This document shows positions 51,177 to 60,089 of a stretch of 64,000 bases of DNA, one piece after another. How positions within the stretch are numbered: position 1 is the first letter of the stretch; each line of letters opens with the position of its first letter. A program made the position numbers and the translations under genes. Under the pieces are notes generated by a model. The model saw nothing but the letters and a program-made list of their open reading frames with translations, did no database searches and was not told the DNA's origin. The stretch is from Sporobacter sp963675425 (lineage in GTDB: Bacteria; Bacillota; Clostridia; Oscillospirales; Oscillospiraceae), in assembly GCA_963675425.1 (NCBI GenBank), contig OY776214.1:1426001-1490000 (forward strand). The letters are read 5' to 3'.

Positions 51177-51980
51177 ATGATGAACAATCCTTTTGCAGCA
51201 CAAAACACCAAAATATATACCGTATTTTTGTGGGCATACAATGATTGTATGTGGGAGCGATGCAACCCCTCGTCCTTTTTCTGCGAAGTATATGATCGGA
51301 TGGAACTTGCTGTCCAGGCAGGAAAAGAGGAGCTCACCCGTCAGATTGAACGGCTGAAAGAAGAATTCACCGCGGACCAAGACAAATCCTACGACGTTTT
51401 TGTTAGGGACAAAGTTAATTATTTGTTTATGGTCAAGGAACAATATCCCAAACGCGTGCTGTTTTCAAATCCCAATGATGATAAAGAGTTCCGAGATCGA
51501 ATCAATGAGTGCGTAGATTGGGCCCGGAGGCTAAACTTTCCCCAAAGCCCTGTTCAAATCACACAGGATACTGACTTGTATGAACTTTGCAGCCAGCAGA
51601 GCGAATATATAGAGTACCAGTTTGATTATACCGGCACCTTAATCAGGCGTTTTGAGTGTAGAGGAGGGACAGGATTTTATCGTATACCTTCGGATTACGA
51701 GGAAGATGCCGGGGTAAAATTCGCGGTCGGACAGGTCGTTCACCTGAAAAGAGAGTCTAAGGAGCTTTATTTGGTGGCCGCAAACGCCGGGAGCCTTCGC
51801 GATTCCAAGAATGTATTTACATGGGAAAACTACTATATACTATTTCCTTTTGAACAAATCGAATGTGATTGTATACCAAACTATGATCATTTTCACGAGA
51901 GTGAGATTGAAGCACATACGATTAGTGAATATACAGAATTACAGCAAATGCAACTTCAGTATCTTCAAAAATATCTGTAA
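51177..51980 (+). CDS. Hypothetical protein, twin copy 1
   Basis: 267 residues from ATG 51177 (CGGAGGG upstream). It begins MMNNPFAAQNTKIYTVFLWAYNDCMWERCNPSSFFCEVY. A charged helix follows (QAGKEELTRQIERLKEEFTADQDKSYDVF). The middle holds ITQDTDLYELCSQQSEYIEYQFDYTG, and the C-terminal end is Gln-rich (ELQQMQLQYLQKYL). No membrane segment and no family known to me. The next gene is a close paralog. Confidence 0.55.
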   Translation: MMNNPFAAQNTKIYTVFLWAYNDCMWERCNPSSFFCEVYDRMELAVQAGKEELTRQIERLKEEFTADQDKSYDVFVRDKVNYLFMVKEQYPKRVLFSNPNDDKEFRDRINECVDWARRLNFPQSPVQITQDTDLYELCSQQSEYIEYQFDYTGTLIRRFECRGGTGFYRIPSDYEEDAGVKFAVGQVVHLKRESKELYLVAANAGSLRDSKNVFTWENYYILFPFEQIECDCIPNYDHFHESEIEAHTISEYTELQQMQLQYLQKYL

Positions 51981-51999
51981 GGCACGGAGGGTGTTAATA

Positions 52000-52779
52000 A
52001 TGAACAATCCCATTGCGGCAGACAAAACCAAAATATATACCGTATCCTTGTACGCATACAATCAGCATATGTGGGAGCGATGCAACCCCTCATCCTTTTT
52101 CTGCATAGTATATAATCGGATGGAACTTGCTGTTCAGGCAGGAAAAGAGGAGCTCACCCGTCAAATTGAACGGCTGAAAGAAGAATTCACTGCGGATCAA
52201 GACGAATCATACGATGTTTTTGTCAAAGAAAAAGTAAGGTATTCGTTTACAGTCAAAGAGCAATATCCCAAAAGCATGCTGTTTTACTTTGACGACAGAG
52301 AGTATCGGGACTGGCTCAACCAGCTAATTGGCGCACAAAGCCCTGTTCAAATCACACAGAATACTGACTTGTATGAACTTTGCAGCCAACAGAGTGAATG
52401 TATAGAATATGAATTTGATTATACTGGAGCCCTAATAGGCCGTATAGAGTGGAGAGGGTTAGGGTATTGGCGCATGCCTTCGGATTATGAAGAGGATGCC
52501 GGAATTAAATTTAAGGTCGGACAAGTAGTCCAGCAGAAAAAAGAGCCCGAAGAGCTTTATTTGGTGGCCAGTAATCGTGGGAGACTTCGAGATGCTAAAA
52601 ATGTATTTACATGGGAAAACTTTTGTGAATTATATCCATTGGAATTTGCATCATATCCATTAGAAGAAAGCACCTATTGTCCTATGGATGTTCCTGAGAG
52701 CAATATTGAAGCATATGCCGGTCAGGAATACACCGATTTACAGCAAATGCAGATTCAGTTGCTCCAAAAATATTTGTAA
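52000..52779 (+). CDS. Hypothetical protein, twin copy 2
   Basis: 259 residues from ATG 52000 (CACGGAGGG upstream), 19 bases after copy 1. The first 90 residues and the last 15 are nearly the same as copy 1. The middle differs by a deletion (about 14 residues shorter after KSMLFYF) and many substitutions. Both keep MWERCNPSSFFC. Tandem duplication followed by divergence suggests paired or competing function. Confidence 0.55.
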   Translation: MNNPIAADKTKIYTVSLYAYNQHMWERCNPSSFFCIVYNRMELAVQAGKEELTRQIERLKEEFTADQDESYDVFVKEKVRYSFTVKEQYPKSMLFYFDDREYRDWLNQLIGAQSPVQITQNTDLYELCSQQSECIEYEFDYTGALIGRIEWRGLGYWRMPSDYEEDAGIKFKVGQVVQQKKEPEELYLVASNRGRLRDAKNVFTWENFCELYPLEFASYPLEESTYCPMDVPESNIEAYAGQEYTDLQQMQIQLLQKYL

Positions 52780-52873
52780 GGCGTGATTTATCACACACTT
52801 ATTGCGACAATACGTATGTCTTTTAACTGAAAATACGGTATGATAAAATCACAACAGCAGGGAGGAAAACCGC

Positions 52874-53371
52874 ATGGAATTGACCAAGACATCCCGCATT
52901 CTTTCCGTCTTTCATTTATTCCGATATTGCAGTGAGGTTTCTTTCAGAGAAATCACCGATTTACTGCCGGTCAGCGAAAAGACCATTTATCGAGACATTC
53001 TGTTACTCAAACAGGCGGGAGTTCTGTATATCCGTTACTCTAAAAAGAGGAAGGCGTTCGTTTTAATCGATACGCAGTTCCATACGCCGCGGTTTCCCGA
53101 AAACAAAACGCGCAAACTGTACCTTGAAAAAATTATACGGTTATGTACCTTAGTGGTTGAACTAGACGGGGAAAATCCCGTGGTTTGGTACCGGGAGCAT
53201 TACCCTGCATTATCAGATCGCACGCGTCAGAGGGACTTTGCCGAGCTTTCCAAAATCGGCTATCGTATCCGTTATGAGCCGGCGGACCCGTGGGGTGAGC
53301 CCGGACATTATAGCTATGAAATTCCAGATACCTATGGACTGGAAACATTTACGAGGAGAAAGCAGGGATGA
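52874..53371 (+). CDS. DeoR/WYL-type helix-turn-helix regulator without ligand domain
   Basis: 165 residues, ATG 52874 after GGGAGG. N-terminal helix-turn-helix (SRILSVFHLFRYCSEVSFREITDLLPVSEKTIYRDILLLKQAGVLYI). A second similar unit follows (HYPALSDRTRQRDFAELSKIGYRIRYE). There is no WYL or sugar domain. It heads a run of four same-strand genes with one-base gaps or overlaps (to 54496) and probably regulates them. Confidence 0.7.
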   Translation: MELTKTSRILSVFHLFRYCSEVSFREITDLLPVSEKTIYRDILLLKQAGVLYIRYSKKRKAFVLIDTQFHTPRFPENKTRKLYLEKIIRLCTLVVELDGENPVVWYREHYPALSDRTRQRDFAELSKIGYRIRYEPADPWGEPGHYSYEIPDTYGLETFTRRKQG

Positions 53372-53372
53372 T

Positions 53373-54053
53373 ATGGAAAAATGCAACATTCACACAATAA
53401 CCGGAAAAACAGTCGGTGGTTTTATATCCGGCAGTCAGGTTGATTCAAATGACGATTTATTTTATGAACTTTTAGCTCCCTATCTGCTGCCGGTTGAAGC
53501 TGGCGGTAAATGGGGATTGATGGATGCAAACACCGGTGAGCTTGCTGTTTTTCCGCAATTTGACTATACCGGTCTGCTGTTAAACGGAGCCAGTCACGCA
53601 ATTAAAAATGGTTTGCACGGATATATAAATACGCAGGGGGAAACAGTACTACTGTTTCAGTACGAAGACGCCTGTGATCAACCTTCTTCAAGCGGACACT
53701 TTGCGGTTAGACGCGGAAAGTGGGGCGTAGTGAATCGAAAAAACGAGCCGGTTGTACCGTTTGCCTACGATAAAATCTTCCTGGATTGCTGTTTTGACCG
53801 TAATTTGGGGTGGTTCCAGCCTTATGATGGAATCAGCGCCGTTTGCGACGGTCGGCTTGTCCTGCTCGATAACCACGGTTGTGTGCTGGAGGACGGCCTG
53901 ACCACTTACCCACGGGGATACGGAAACTACCTGTTGATACAAAAGGGAAGAAAATTCGGCGTGGTCTGCCGGGATGGACGGGCAATCACGAATGTAACGC
54001 TGCTCAAGCGCGAAGCGATGGGTTTGATTCAAAGGTTGGAGAGAGTTTGCTGA
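53373..54053 (+). CDS. WG-repeat protein
   Basis: 226 residues from ATG 53373, one base after the regulator stop. WG-type repeats are visible: GGKWGLMDANTGELAVFPQFDYTG, NGLHGYINTQGETVLLFQYEDA, RGKWGVVNRKNEPVVPFAYDKI, GRKFGVVCRDGRAI. They fold as small beta units, often mediating binding at the cell surface or in the cytosol. There is no signal peptide, so it is probably cytosolic. Confidence 0.75.
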   Translation: MEKCNIHTITGKTVGGFISGSQVDSNDDLFYELLAPYLLPVEAGGKWGLMDANTGELAVFPQFDYTGLLLNGASHAIKNGLHGYINTQGETVLLFQYEDACDQPSSSGHFAVRRGKWGVVNRKNEPVVPFAYDKIFLDCCFDRNLGWFQPYDGISAVCDGRLVLLDNHGCVLEDGLTTYPRGYGNYLLIQKGRKFGVVCRDGRAITNVTLLKREAMGLIQRLERVC

Positions 54054-54496
54054 TGAACAATCTATGGTACTTCAGCGAAAGACTTTTGTGCAGCCACAAG
54101 GAAAAAGCGGAATGTCTGCAAACCATGAGAAAGCTCAGCCTTTTTCTGACAGTGGCGCGGAAGGAAGGTTTTTTGGCGCTGGAACCTTTTGAGGAACAGG
54201 AGACAGACCCGCTGATAAAGGCCTGCCTGTCCGATATATTGGACGGACAGGACGGCAAAGAGCTGAAGCGACGCTTTGAAGACTATCTGTCGGCGGGAAA
54301 CTACTATGGGAAGGATTTTTTACATGCCGTCATCGTATTAAGAGGATTTTTATTTCTGTATACCTGCCAGACACCGGAAACTTTCTGGGAAGAGCTACAA
54401 GGCTACTTTGGTGCGGATTTTACACGGGAGTACCAGAAAGCTTTCCAGCAGGAGAAAGAGAATGGGAAACAATTTGGAGTTTACGAAAGGCGATAA
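54053..54496 (+). CDS. Hypothetical helical protein
   Basis: 147 residues; ATG 54053 overlaps the stop of the WG gene (TGATG). Helical throughout (SERLLCSHKEKAECLQTMRKLSLFLTVARKEGFLALEPFEEQETDPLIKACLSDILDGQDGKELKRRFEDYL). Resembles, in style, motility-helper or FliG-like helical domains, but I cannot assign a family. Probably works with the WG protein. Confidence 0.5.
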   Translation: MNNLWYFSERLLCSHKEKAECLQTMRKLSLFLTVARKEGFLALEPFEEQETDPLIKACLSDILDGQDGKELKRRFEDYLSAGNYYGKDFLHAVIVLRGFLFLYTCQTPETFWEELQGYFGADFTREYQKAFQQEKENGKQFGVYERR

Positions 54497-54537
54497 CTAC
54501 TGAGTGAAGTTACACTTATAAAGAAGGAGAGAAGCGA

Positions 54538-55770
54538 TTGTACATAAAAATTCATCGTGGAACCGCACAAATTGGCGGAAACCTGATCGAAATCGGAACG
54601 GCAGAAACCAGAATCTTGTTTGACGCGGGGACAAATCTGCCGTCACTTGACGGAAAAAAAGATAAAGACCTCATCGAAATAGAGGGGCTTACTTACGGCA
54701 AGCCTGCATTTGATTGGGTGTTCATCAGTCATCATCATAACGACCACTGCGGGCTCGTGGAACGGATTCTGCCCGGTATCCCGATATTTTCGGGAGAAGA
54801 AACGCACCGCATTTTAGATGTAATAGCCGATTTTACTGATTCGCCCCGTCCGGAAATCCATTTTCATTTTAAGAATTTTTATTCTATTCAGTTGGATGAT
54901 ATGCGGGTAACGCCGATTGGGGTCGATCATTCTGCTGTGGATGCTTATATGTTTTTGATTCAAGCGGATGGAAAAAACGTGCTTTATACCGGGGATTACC
55001 GGGCCGCGGAGCGGATTCCAGCACAAATCCGACAGCTGCTTGGAGGGCAAAAACTGGACGTCCTTATCAGCGAGGGAACCAATATCCGCGCGGAAAAGCA
55101 AATCAGTAACACCCCGCAGAATGAGAAGCAGGTAGAACAGCGGGCTTGCGAATTAATGATGCAATACAGCGGAACGGTGTTTGTTTTGTGCTCTTCCACA
55201 AATGAAGAACGAATCCGTGCCATGCACCGGGCGGCGAAAGATGCCGGCAGAACCGTGTGTGAGGATTTATTTTTAACTGCGGTTCGCACGGGTCGGGAGG
55301 AAAATACCCTTCGCTTTGTAGCGCATTACACAAGTGAGGAAAAAACGCCTCGAAAATATGCTTATTTTCAGCACCATTTTGATCGGCGGGAGCTCTTGGG
55401 TGCGGAAAGCCTTGCAAAGCTTCCGGGGAAAAAGGTGATTTTTGTACGAACCTCCATGCTTCCATTTTTAATGAGCTATTTGGCTTGCTGCCCTGATGAA
55501 AAGAATCTGCTCCTCTATTCCATATGGCAGGGATACCGGGAAACCCGCCCTATTAAAGAACTTCTGGCTTTTTGCGGCGCTCACGGTATAGATGTGTCGG
55601 ACCTGCATTGCAGCGGACATGCTTACCGCAGCACCATACAAGAGTTGATTCGCGTTCTGGAACCAGAGACATTGATTCCCATTCACTGTGAAGCGCAAGA
55701 CCGGAGGCAGTTCGAGGAGCTTCATCCGAATTGCCTGATGATGCGCGACGGCAAAAGATGGGAGGTATAG
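54538..55770 (+). CDS. Metallo-beta-lactamase-fold hydrolase, RNase J/beta-CASP-like
   Basis: 410 residues from TTG 54538 (AAGGAGAG upstream). GGNLIEIGTAETRILFDAGTN opens the MBL fold; HHHNDHCG is the metal motif, followed by VDHSAVDAYMFLIQADGKNVLYTGDYR with further ligands and a C-terminal CSGHAY and PIHCE. The inserted middle (about 190-320) fits a beta-CASP region, as in RNA/DNA processing nucleases. Shorter than RNase J and lacking its C-terminal domain, so the substrate is uncertain. Confidence 0.7.
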   Translation: MYIKIHRGTAQIGGNLIEIGTAETRILFDAGTNLPSLDGKKDKDLIEIEGLTYGKPAFDWVFISHHHNDHCGLVERILPGIPIFSGEETHRILDVIADFTDSPRPEIHFHFKNFYSIQLDDMRVTPIGVDHSAVDAYMFLIQADGKNVLYTGDYRAAERIPAQIRQLLGGQKLDVLISEGTNIRAEKQISNTPQNEKQVEQRACELMMQYSGTVFVLCSSTNEERIRAMHRAAKDAGRTVCEDLFLTAVRTGREENTLRFVAHYTSEEKTPRKYAYFQHHFDRRELLGAESLAKLPGKKVIFVRTSMLPFLMSYLACCPDEKNLLLYSIWQGYRETRPIKELLAFCGAHGIDVSDLHCSGHAYRSTIQELIRVLEPETLIPIHCEAQDRRQFEELHPNCLMMRDGKRWEV

Positions 55771-55772
55771 AG

Positions 55773-55928
55773 ATGTTGGAAGGCTGGCTTGACAGTACCA
55801 TCCATCGGACGCTGTGGCTGATCCTGATGGGAGGCGCCATCATGTGGCTTTTCAGCGCATTAACCGATCGGAGTAATGATATTTATTCTCATCTTCGGAG
55901 GTGGTGGAAGCTCTCCTGCAAAAGCTAA
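55773..55928 (+). CDS. Small membrane protein
   Basis: 51 residues; ATG 55773 two bases after the hydrolase stop, with GGAGG upstream. One helix (TLWLILMGGAIMWLFSAL) followed by a basic tail. Function unknown. Confidence 0.4.
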   Translation: MLEGWLDSTIHRTLWLILMGGAIMWLFSALTDRSNDIYSHLRRWWKLSCKS

Positions 55929-56016
55929 GTCTCTTGGGTCAGATAAGCTGCTGAAGGGATCACACTGCAAGAAGAATGAAACCATCTGTAATCACATTAA
56001 AAGCGAGGGATTTACT

Positions 56017-56727
56017 ATGAGCAATAAGGATTTTCTAAACAAATCATGGGTAACCGTACCGAAGCCAGCATCACAGGAGGGACAGACTACGGAAGCATCA
56101 AGAAATGATGCTCCAAACAAATCAAAAAAATTAATTATTGCAGGCTTGGTTTTCATCGGGATTTTATCTTTTCTCGCTCTTGGGATAAGGGGAATAGCGT
56201 TTACTGTTGGTTTAACTGCATGTGGTTGGCTGATTTTCTGTACTGTAAAAAGAAAGCCGAAAAAGGTTCCGGCTATTGTTGCAATTCTGTTTCTTACAAT
56301 TGCATTTGCTGTTCCCGGCCCAAATGCGGGAAACATGACACAAAAGCAGTTAATGAAAAACTTATCTGACATCATGGAGCCAGTTGGCTATCAACTGGTT
56401 TCTACAGATAATATGTCGGATAATTCGTATTTAATTTATGTTAAAGACAGTCCGGATGATACACCGCGGCCAAATGGTATTCAATGCAAGATTACGGAAG
56501 AAAGCGGTCATGTAAAATCCATTATTTTAATTTCTGCAAGCGGTTCAAAAGGAATTCCAATGAGTGCAATGAAGTTTGTAAGTGCGTTAAACCCCACATG
56601 GTCATCTGACAAAGTGACTGCAGTCGTGACGAAAGCCTTAAAAGGAGAAACCGTATATGAAACTGGGATTACATACACCTTTGAAAATTATGGGGCATCC
56701 TCTAGATTTTTAATAGGAGTAAAATAA
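56017..56727 (+). CDS. Membrane protein with C-terminal soluble domain
   Basis: 236 residues from ATG 56017 (GCGAGGG upstream). A polar N-terminus leads to two or three membrane helices (LIIAGLVFIGILSFLALGI, IAFTVGLTACGWLIFCTV, VPAIVAILFLTIAFAVPGP) and an outer domain of about 120 residues (MTQKQLMKNLSDIMEPVGYQLV ... TGITYTFENYGASSRFLIGV). The outer domain looks like a small alpha-beta unit. No family assigned. Confidence 0.55.
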   Translation: MSNKDFLNKSWVTVPKPASQEGQTTEASRNDAPNKSKKLIIAGLVFIGILSFLALGIRGIAFTVGLTACGWLIFCTVKRKPKKVPAIVAILFLTIAFAVPGPNAGNMTQKQLMKNLSDIMEPVGYQLVSTDNMSDNSYLIYVKDSPDDTPRPNGIQCKITEESGHVKSIILISASGSKGIPMSAMKFVSALNPTWSSDKVTAVVTKALKGETVYETGITYTFENYGASSRFLIGVK

Positions 56728-57122
56728 TAAAGCTTATTAGCAAGACTGTGGGTGGCGATACCATTACATAGAAAAATTTTAAGCAACTACCAAAACTGAT
56801 TGTTTACAAAGTAAGTGGAGGGCACTTCGTTAATTTAATTGCTAACTTATATGTTAAATTATATATTTGGCACTTCGTCTTACAAGCTAAGCATAGGAAA
56901 AGGCCTTTCGCAAAATCGAAAGGCCTTTTCCTATGCTTAGGATGCTATTTCTTATTGAGGATATATTCGGCAAGACTATTAATATGGGGGTTTTCTTCTC
57001 CGCTATCGTGCCATATCAGAAGCTTGGGACATTTGTAATCCTTAAGCTCCGAAATGATAAACTTCTTGAACCCACTTAATTTGGCATCATTAAATCGTCA
57101 ATAGCAATAAACATTTCCGATA
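56728..57122. other. Intergenic region with long palindrome and decayed gene end
   Basis: A perfect 24-bp stem with six-base loop spans 56887-56940 (CTAAGCATAGGAAAAGG...). It probably terminates transcription from both sides. To its right, the - strand holds a decayed continuation of the PucR-like frame (FKKFIISELKDYKCPKLLIW, NPHINSLAEYILNKK), which ends at about 56953. Confidence 0.6.
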
Positions 57123-57716
57123 TTAGGTCATAAAATGACACTTCTTCTTCGCTTCTGGCATGCAGAGGGGTACCGTTGGGGACATAAATACAAAAATCAC
57201 CGTCTCGCGTAACGCCCATCTCGCATTTTTCCCCTCGATATTTTCAAGATAGGCCATAAGGCTCGTACTCATAAATACGTCTTTAATTTGAAAGACGGTT
57301 ATCTGATAGAGCTCATCCTTTTCCCATCCAATGAGCGCCAGTAACTTTTTCCGCTCGTAATCCGTCATTCTGCCGGCATCTAAGGTGTCAAAGATAATTG
57401 ATTGCGCGATGTTATTGCAAAAGTTGCCTGCCATATTCTGAGTAATTGATAAAAGAGTTGTTTCAATTGTTTTAGTAAGACACAGTTCACGACGGGTTAT
57501 AGGATAATTTGTGCAAAGCGCACATTGGCCTAAAAGATTATTAATCTTATCACAATAACTGACCATAATTCCAAAGGAATATGGTGCTGCACTTGGCTCC
57601 TCGAAGACGAGACGTTCATGACGGATAGGCGCAAGCCTCATAAAATTGCTGGAATGCATCAATCGATGTTGATCAAGAAAATTGTGAGTCCGGTCGTCTC
57701 CATTATTTGACCGCTC
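57123..57716 (-). pseudogene. PucR/CdaR-like regulator fragment
   Basis: The frame contains SIIFDTLDAGRMTDYERKKLLALIGWEKDELYQITVFQI, the beginning of the GGDEF-like middle domain of PucR-family regulators (LLDG....e..rA..LGWdl..py.vlv). The N-terminal start is unclear and overlaps the MarR gene frame. The C-terminal helix-turn-helix is missing or shifted into another frame (56953-57090). A broken gene is the best explanation. The intact protein would be over 350 residues. Confidence 0.5.
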
Positions 57717-57732
57717 TTTTGTCGACGGTGAA

Positions 57733-58164
57733 CTACAACCCTTCCCGAAAAAAACGCACAAATTCCTCCATTGAGTTTAATAAACGCTCACTGCCGTCTT
57801 TCCCCATTTTTTTAAAAACCGTTTCTTCTAATTCCCTTAATTTGGGGACAACATTTTTTGCGTGGGCATATCCATCACTTGTCAGCAGAAGTGATTTTTT
57901 TCTTTTATCTGCACTTTCAGGCACACTTTTAACATACCCGCATTTTTCAAGCTCTCTGACTATAGTATTAACTGTCTGCTTTGGCAACAGGAAGGCGTCG
58001 CAAATTTCTTTTTGGCTATAACCTTTTGGGTTGCAATACAGTGAGGTAAGGATAATTGTCTCATTATGTGATACACCATTTGCCTTTGACCACTCAAGAT
58101 ATATCAGCATCATCTCACGATAAAGATTATCGTACCGCTCTAAAATTTTCTCAAATTCGTCCAC
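57733..58164 (-). CDS. MarR-family repressor
   Basis: 143 residues from GTG 58164. VDEFEKILERYDNLYREMMLIYLEWSKANGVSHNETIILTSLYCNPKGYSQKEICDAFLLPKQTVNTIVRELEKCGYVKSVPESADKRKKSLLLTSDG is a complete winged helix with the wing DKRKK. Divergent from the MATE pump gene, so it probably represses that gene and itself, released by a pump substrate. Confidence 0.85.
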   Translation of the reverse strand: MDEFEKILERYDNLYREMMLIYLEWSKANGVSHNETIILTSLYCNPKGYSQKEICDAFLLPKQTVNTIVRELEKCGYVKSVPESADKRKKSLLLTSDGYAHAKNVVPKLRELEETVFKKMGKDGSERLLNSMEEFVRFFREGL

Positions 58165-58284
58165 GTGTACACCGCCTAGAGCTTTATTTCCAATTCTATT
58201 ATGACACAAAAAACCTGTCAAGCAGTTCGTGCAAATGTAAGGCTTTGTGTTTCACTAACAGTACCGTAATTCTAGGTTTTTGCA

Positions 58285-58332
58285 TTGACAATAAAGAAGA
58301 ACGGCAGTAGAATAGTCCGAAGCCGTACTATT
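58285..58332 (+). promoter_or_regulatory. MATE gene promoter with overlapping operator
   Basis: TTGACA (58285-58290), 17 bases, TAGAAT (58308-58313). The inverted repeat AATAGT (58311-58316) / ACTATT (58327-58332) overlaps the -10 box, as expected for MarR control. Confidence 0.6.
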
Positions 58333-58413
58333 TGGTGCTGTGTAATATGGGGATAAATTACTTATAAGAGGGCTGTCAAGTCAAGCATTTTAACTTGGGA
58401 GAAGAGTGCGTTT

Positions 58414-59805
58414 ATGGATGACAAGGACCTATTAACCGATGAAGATGAACAAAGAATCCAGATTTTAAAATCAATGCCGATAAAAAAGGCTATTTGGAAG
58501 CTTTCGCTTCCAATGGTTTTATCCATGCTGATTCAATCTGTTTATAGCATGACCGACATGTTCTTTATCGGGAAGCTTGATAATCCGCACAAGGTTGCTG
58601 CTATTGCATTATGTATACCCGTTATTTTCTTAATACAAGCAATTTCAAGCATTTTTTCAACAGGTGGTGCTTCATTAATATCAAGATTATTAGGTGAGGA
58701 CGATCTTGGGGGGGCGAGCAGAGCCGGAGCAATTTCCTTTTGGACAGCTTTTGTAGTTGTGGTCGTAGCAGCAATAGCCGGGTATATCTATATGGAGCCG
58801 CTAATAAGATTAGCGGGAGCAAGTGAAGATACCTTGGTATATTGTTTAAGGTACCTCAAAATAATGTTTATTGCCGCACCCTTTATGGGTATGCAGTTTA
58901 CCATGAACGGCTTGCTTCGTGCCGAAGGCGCTACAAAGCAAGCCATGATAGGCACTGTTTTGGGGAGTGTTATAAATATTATACTTGACCCGATATTTAT
59001 CTTTGTTTTTAAGATGGATGTTCAAGGTGCGGCAGTTTCATCTTTAGTGGGCAACTTAATTGGCTTCTCATATCTCATTCATTTCTATACCGGTAAAACG
59101 AAAATAATTTCGATTTCTCCTAAAAACGTTGTGTTTGAAGGTAAGTATTATCTTGAAGTTTTAAAAATTGGTGTTCCAGCTTCATTAGGAATGATACTTA
59201 TGAGCTTTGCTTCCGCTCTTGCAAATGTTTACGCGGCAGGCTTCAGCGATTTGGTTGTAGCTGCAAACGGCATTGCCTTTAGGGCTATTGAGTTTCCTTT
59301 TATGTTTATTCTTGCGGTATCTCAAGGCTGTCAGCCGATAATAGGATTTAACTATGGTGCTAATAACTTCAAGCGAATGATGGACGTAATATCGATGGCG
59401 ATAAAGACAAATCTTGCAGTTAGTATTGGATTATGTGGGGTGTTTTTCGCTTTTGCAAACCATGTCTTAATGCTGTTTATTACCGATTCTGAGGTCATTA
59501 AAATTGGAACGGCCATGTTGCGCAGAGCTGTCCTTGCCCTTCCTTTTACGGCATTGGAAATGGTTATTGTTGTCGTTTTTCAATCGCTTGGAAAAGGCGT
59601 TCAATCTCTCATTTTATCAATCGGCAGACAGGGCCTGTTCTATCTTCCGGCGCTCATAGTTTTTAGTAACCTATGGGGTGTAAATGGATTTATGTGGGCG
59701 ATGCCGATATCGGATGTTTCTACAGGTCTATTGGCAGTTGTACTATACATTTTCTTTATAAGAGAATTTAAGAAGCGAATAATCACAGCGGATCAAGTCA
59801 TTTAA
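58414..59805 (+). CDS. MATE family multidrug efflux transporter
   Basis: 463 residues with 12 membrane helices in two related halves. The start MPIKKAIWKLSLPMVLSMLIQSVYSMTDMFFIGKL and the repeat LEVLKIGVPASLGMILMSFASALAN are MATE features (DinF/NorM group). It exports cationic drugs in exchange for Na+ or H+. GGGAGAAG stands before the ATG. Confidence 0.88.
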   Translation: MDDKDLLTDEDEQRIQILKSMPIKKAIWKLSLPMVLSMLIQSVYSMTDMFFIGKLDNPHKVAAIALCIPVIFLIQAISSIFSTGGASLISRLLGEDDLGGASRAGAISFWTAFVVVVVAAIAGYIYMEPLIRLAGASEDTLVYCLRYLKIMFIAAPFMGMQFTMNGLLRAEGATKQAMIGTVLGSVINIILDPIFIFVFKMDVQGAAVSSLVGNLIGFSYLIHFYTGKTKIISISPKNVVFEGKYYLEVLKIGVPASLGMILMSFASALANVYAAGFSDLVVAANGIAFRAIEFPFMFILAVSQGCQPIIGFNYGANNFKRMMDVISMAIKTNLAVSIGLCGVFFAFANHVLMLFITDSEVIKIGTAMLRRAVLALPFTALEMVIVVVFQSLGKGVQSLILSIGRQGLFYLPALIVFSNLWGVNGFMWAMPISDVSTGLLAVVLYIFFIREFKKRIITADQVI

Positions 59806-59840
59806 AGATGCTGCCGAACAGCGTTGGTGTATAGTAAATA

Positions 59841-59887
59841 ATAACCGGGCCGTCAAGATATTACAATCTGATGGCCCGGTTATTTAT
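59841..59887 (+). terminator. Terminator of the MATE gene
   Basis: Stem ATAACCGGGCC (59841-59851) / GGCCCGGTTAT (59873-59883), then TTATGG. The T-run is short. Confidence 0.7.
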
Positions 59888-60018
59888 GGTCTATTTATTA
59901 TTAACTCTCTTTGCCCGGTCTCCCATTCGGCTGTGCTGCTGCCACTTTTTTACGTTGCGCTCCACTGTTTCCTGATACCGAATAATTATAGATATCGAGG
60001 GATTTTGGGGTGATAAAT

Positions 60019-60062
60019 AGCGCTCTCCGGTTACCGGCTGTGCCGGTTCGGAGAGCGCTTTA
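60019..60062 (-). terminator. Terminator between MATE and NlpC/P60 genes
   Basis: Stem AGCGCTCTCCG (60019-60029) / CGGAGAGCGCT (60049-60059) with an inner extension. It follows the - strand NlpC gene by about 30 bases and may also act on the + strand. Confidence 0.6.
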
Positions 60063-60089
60063 TATCTCAATTATATCAATCCTGCAGGT

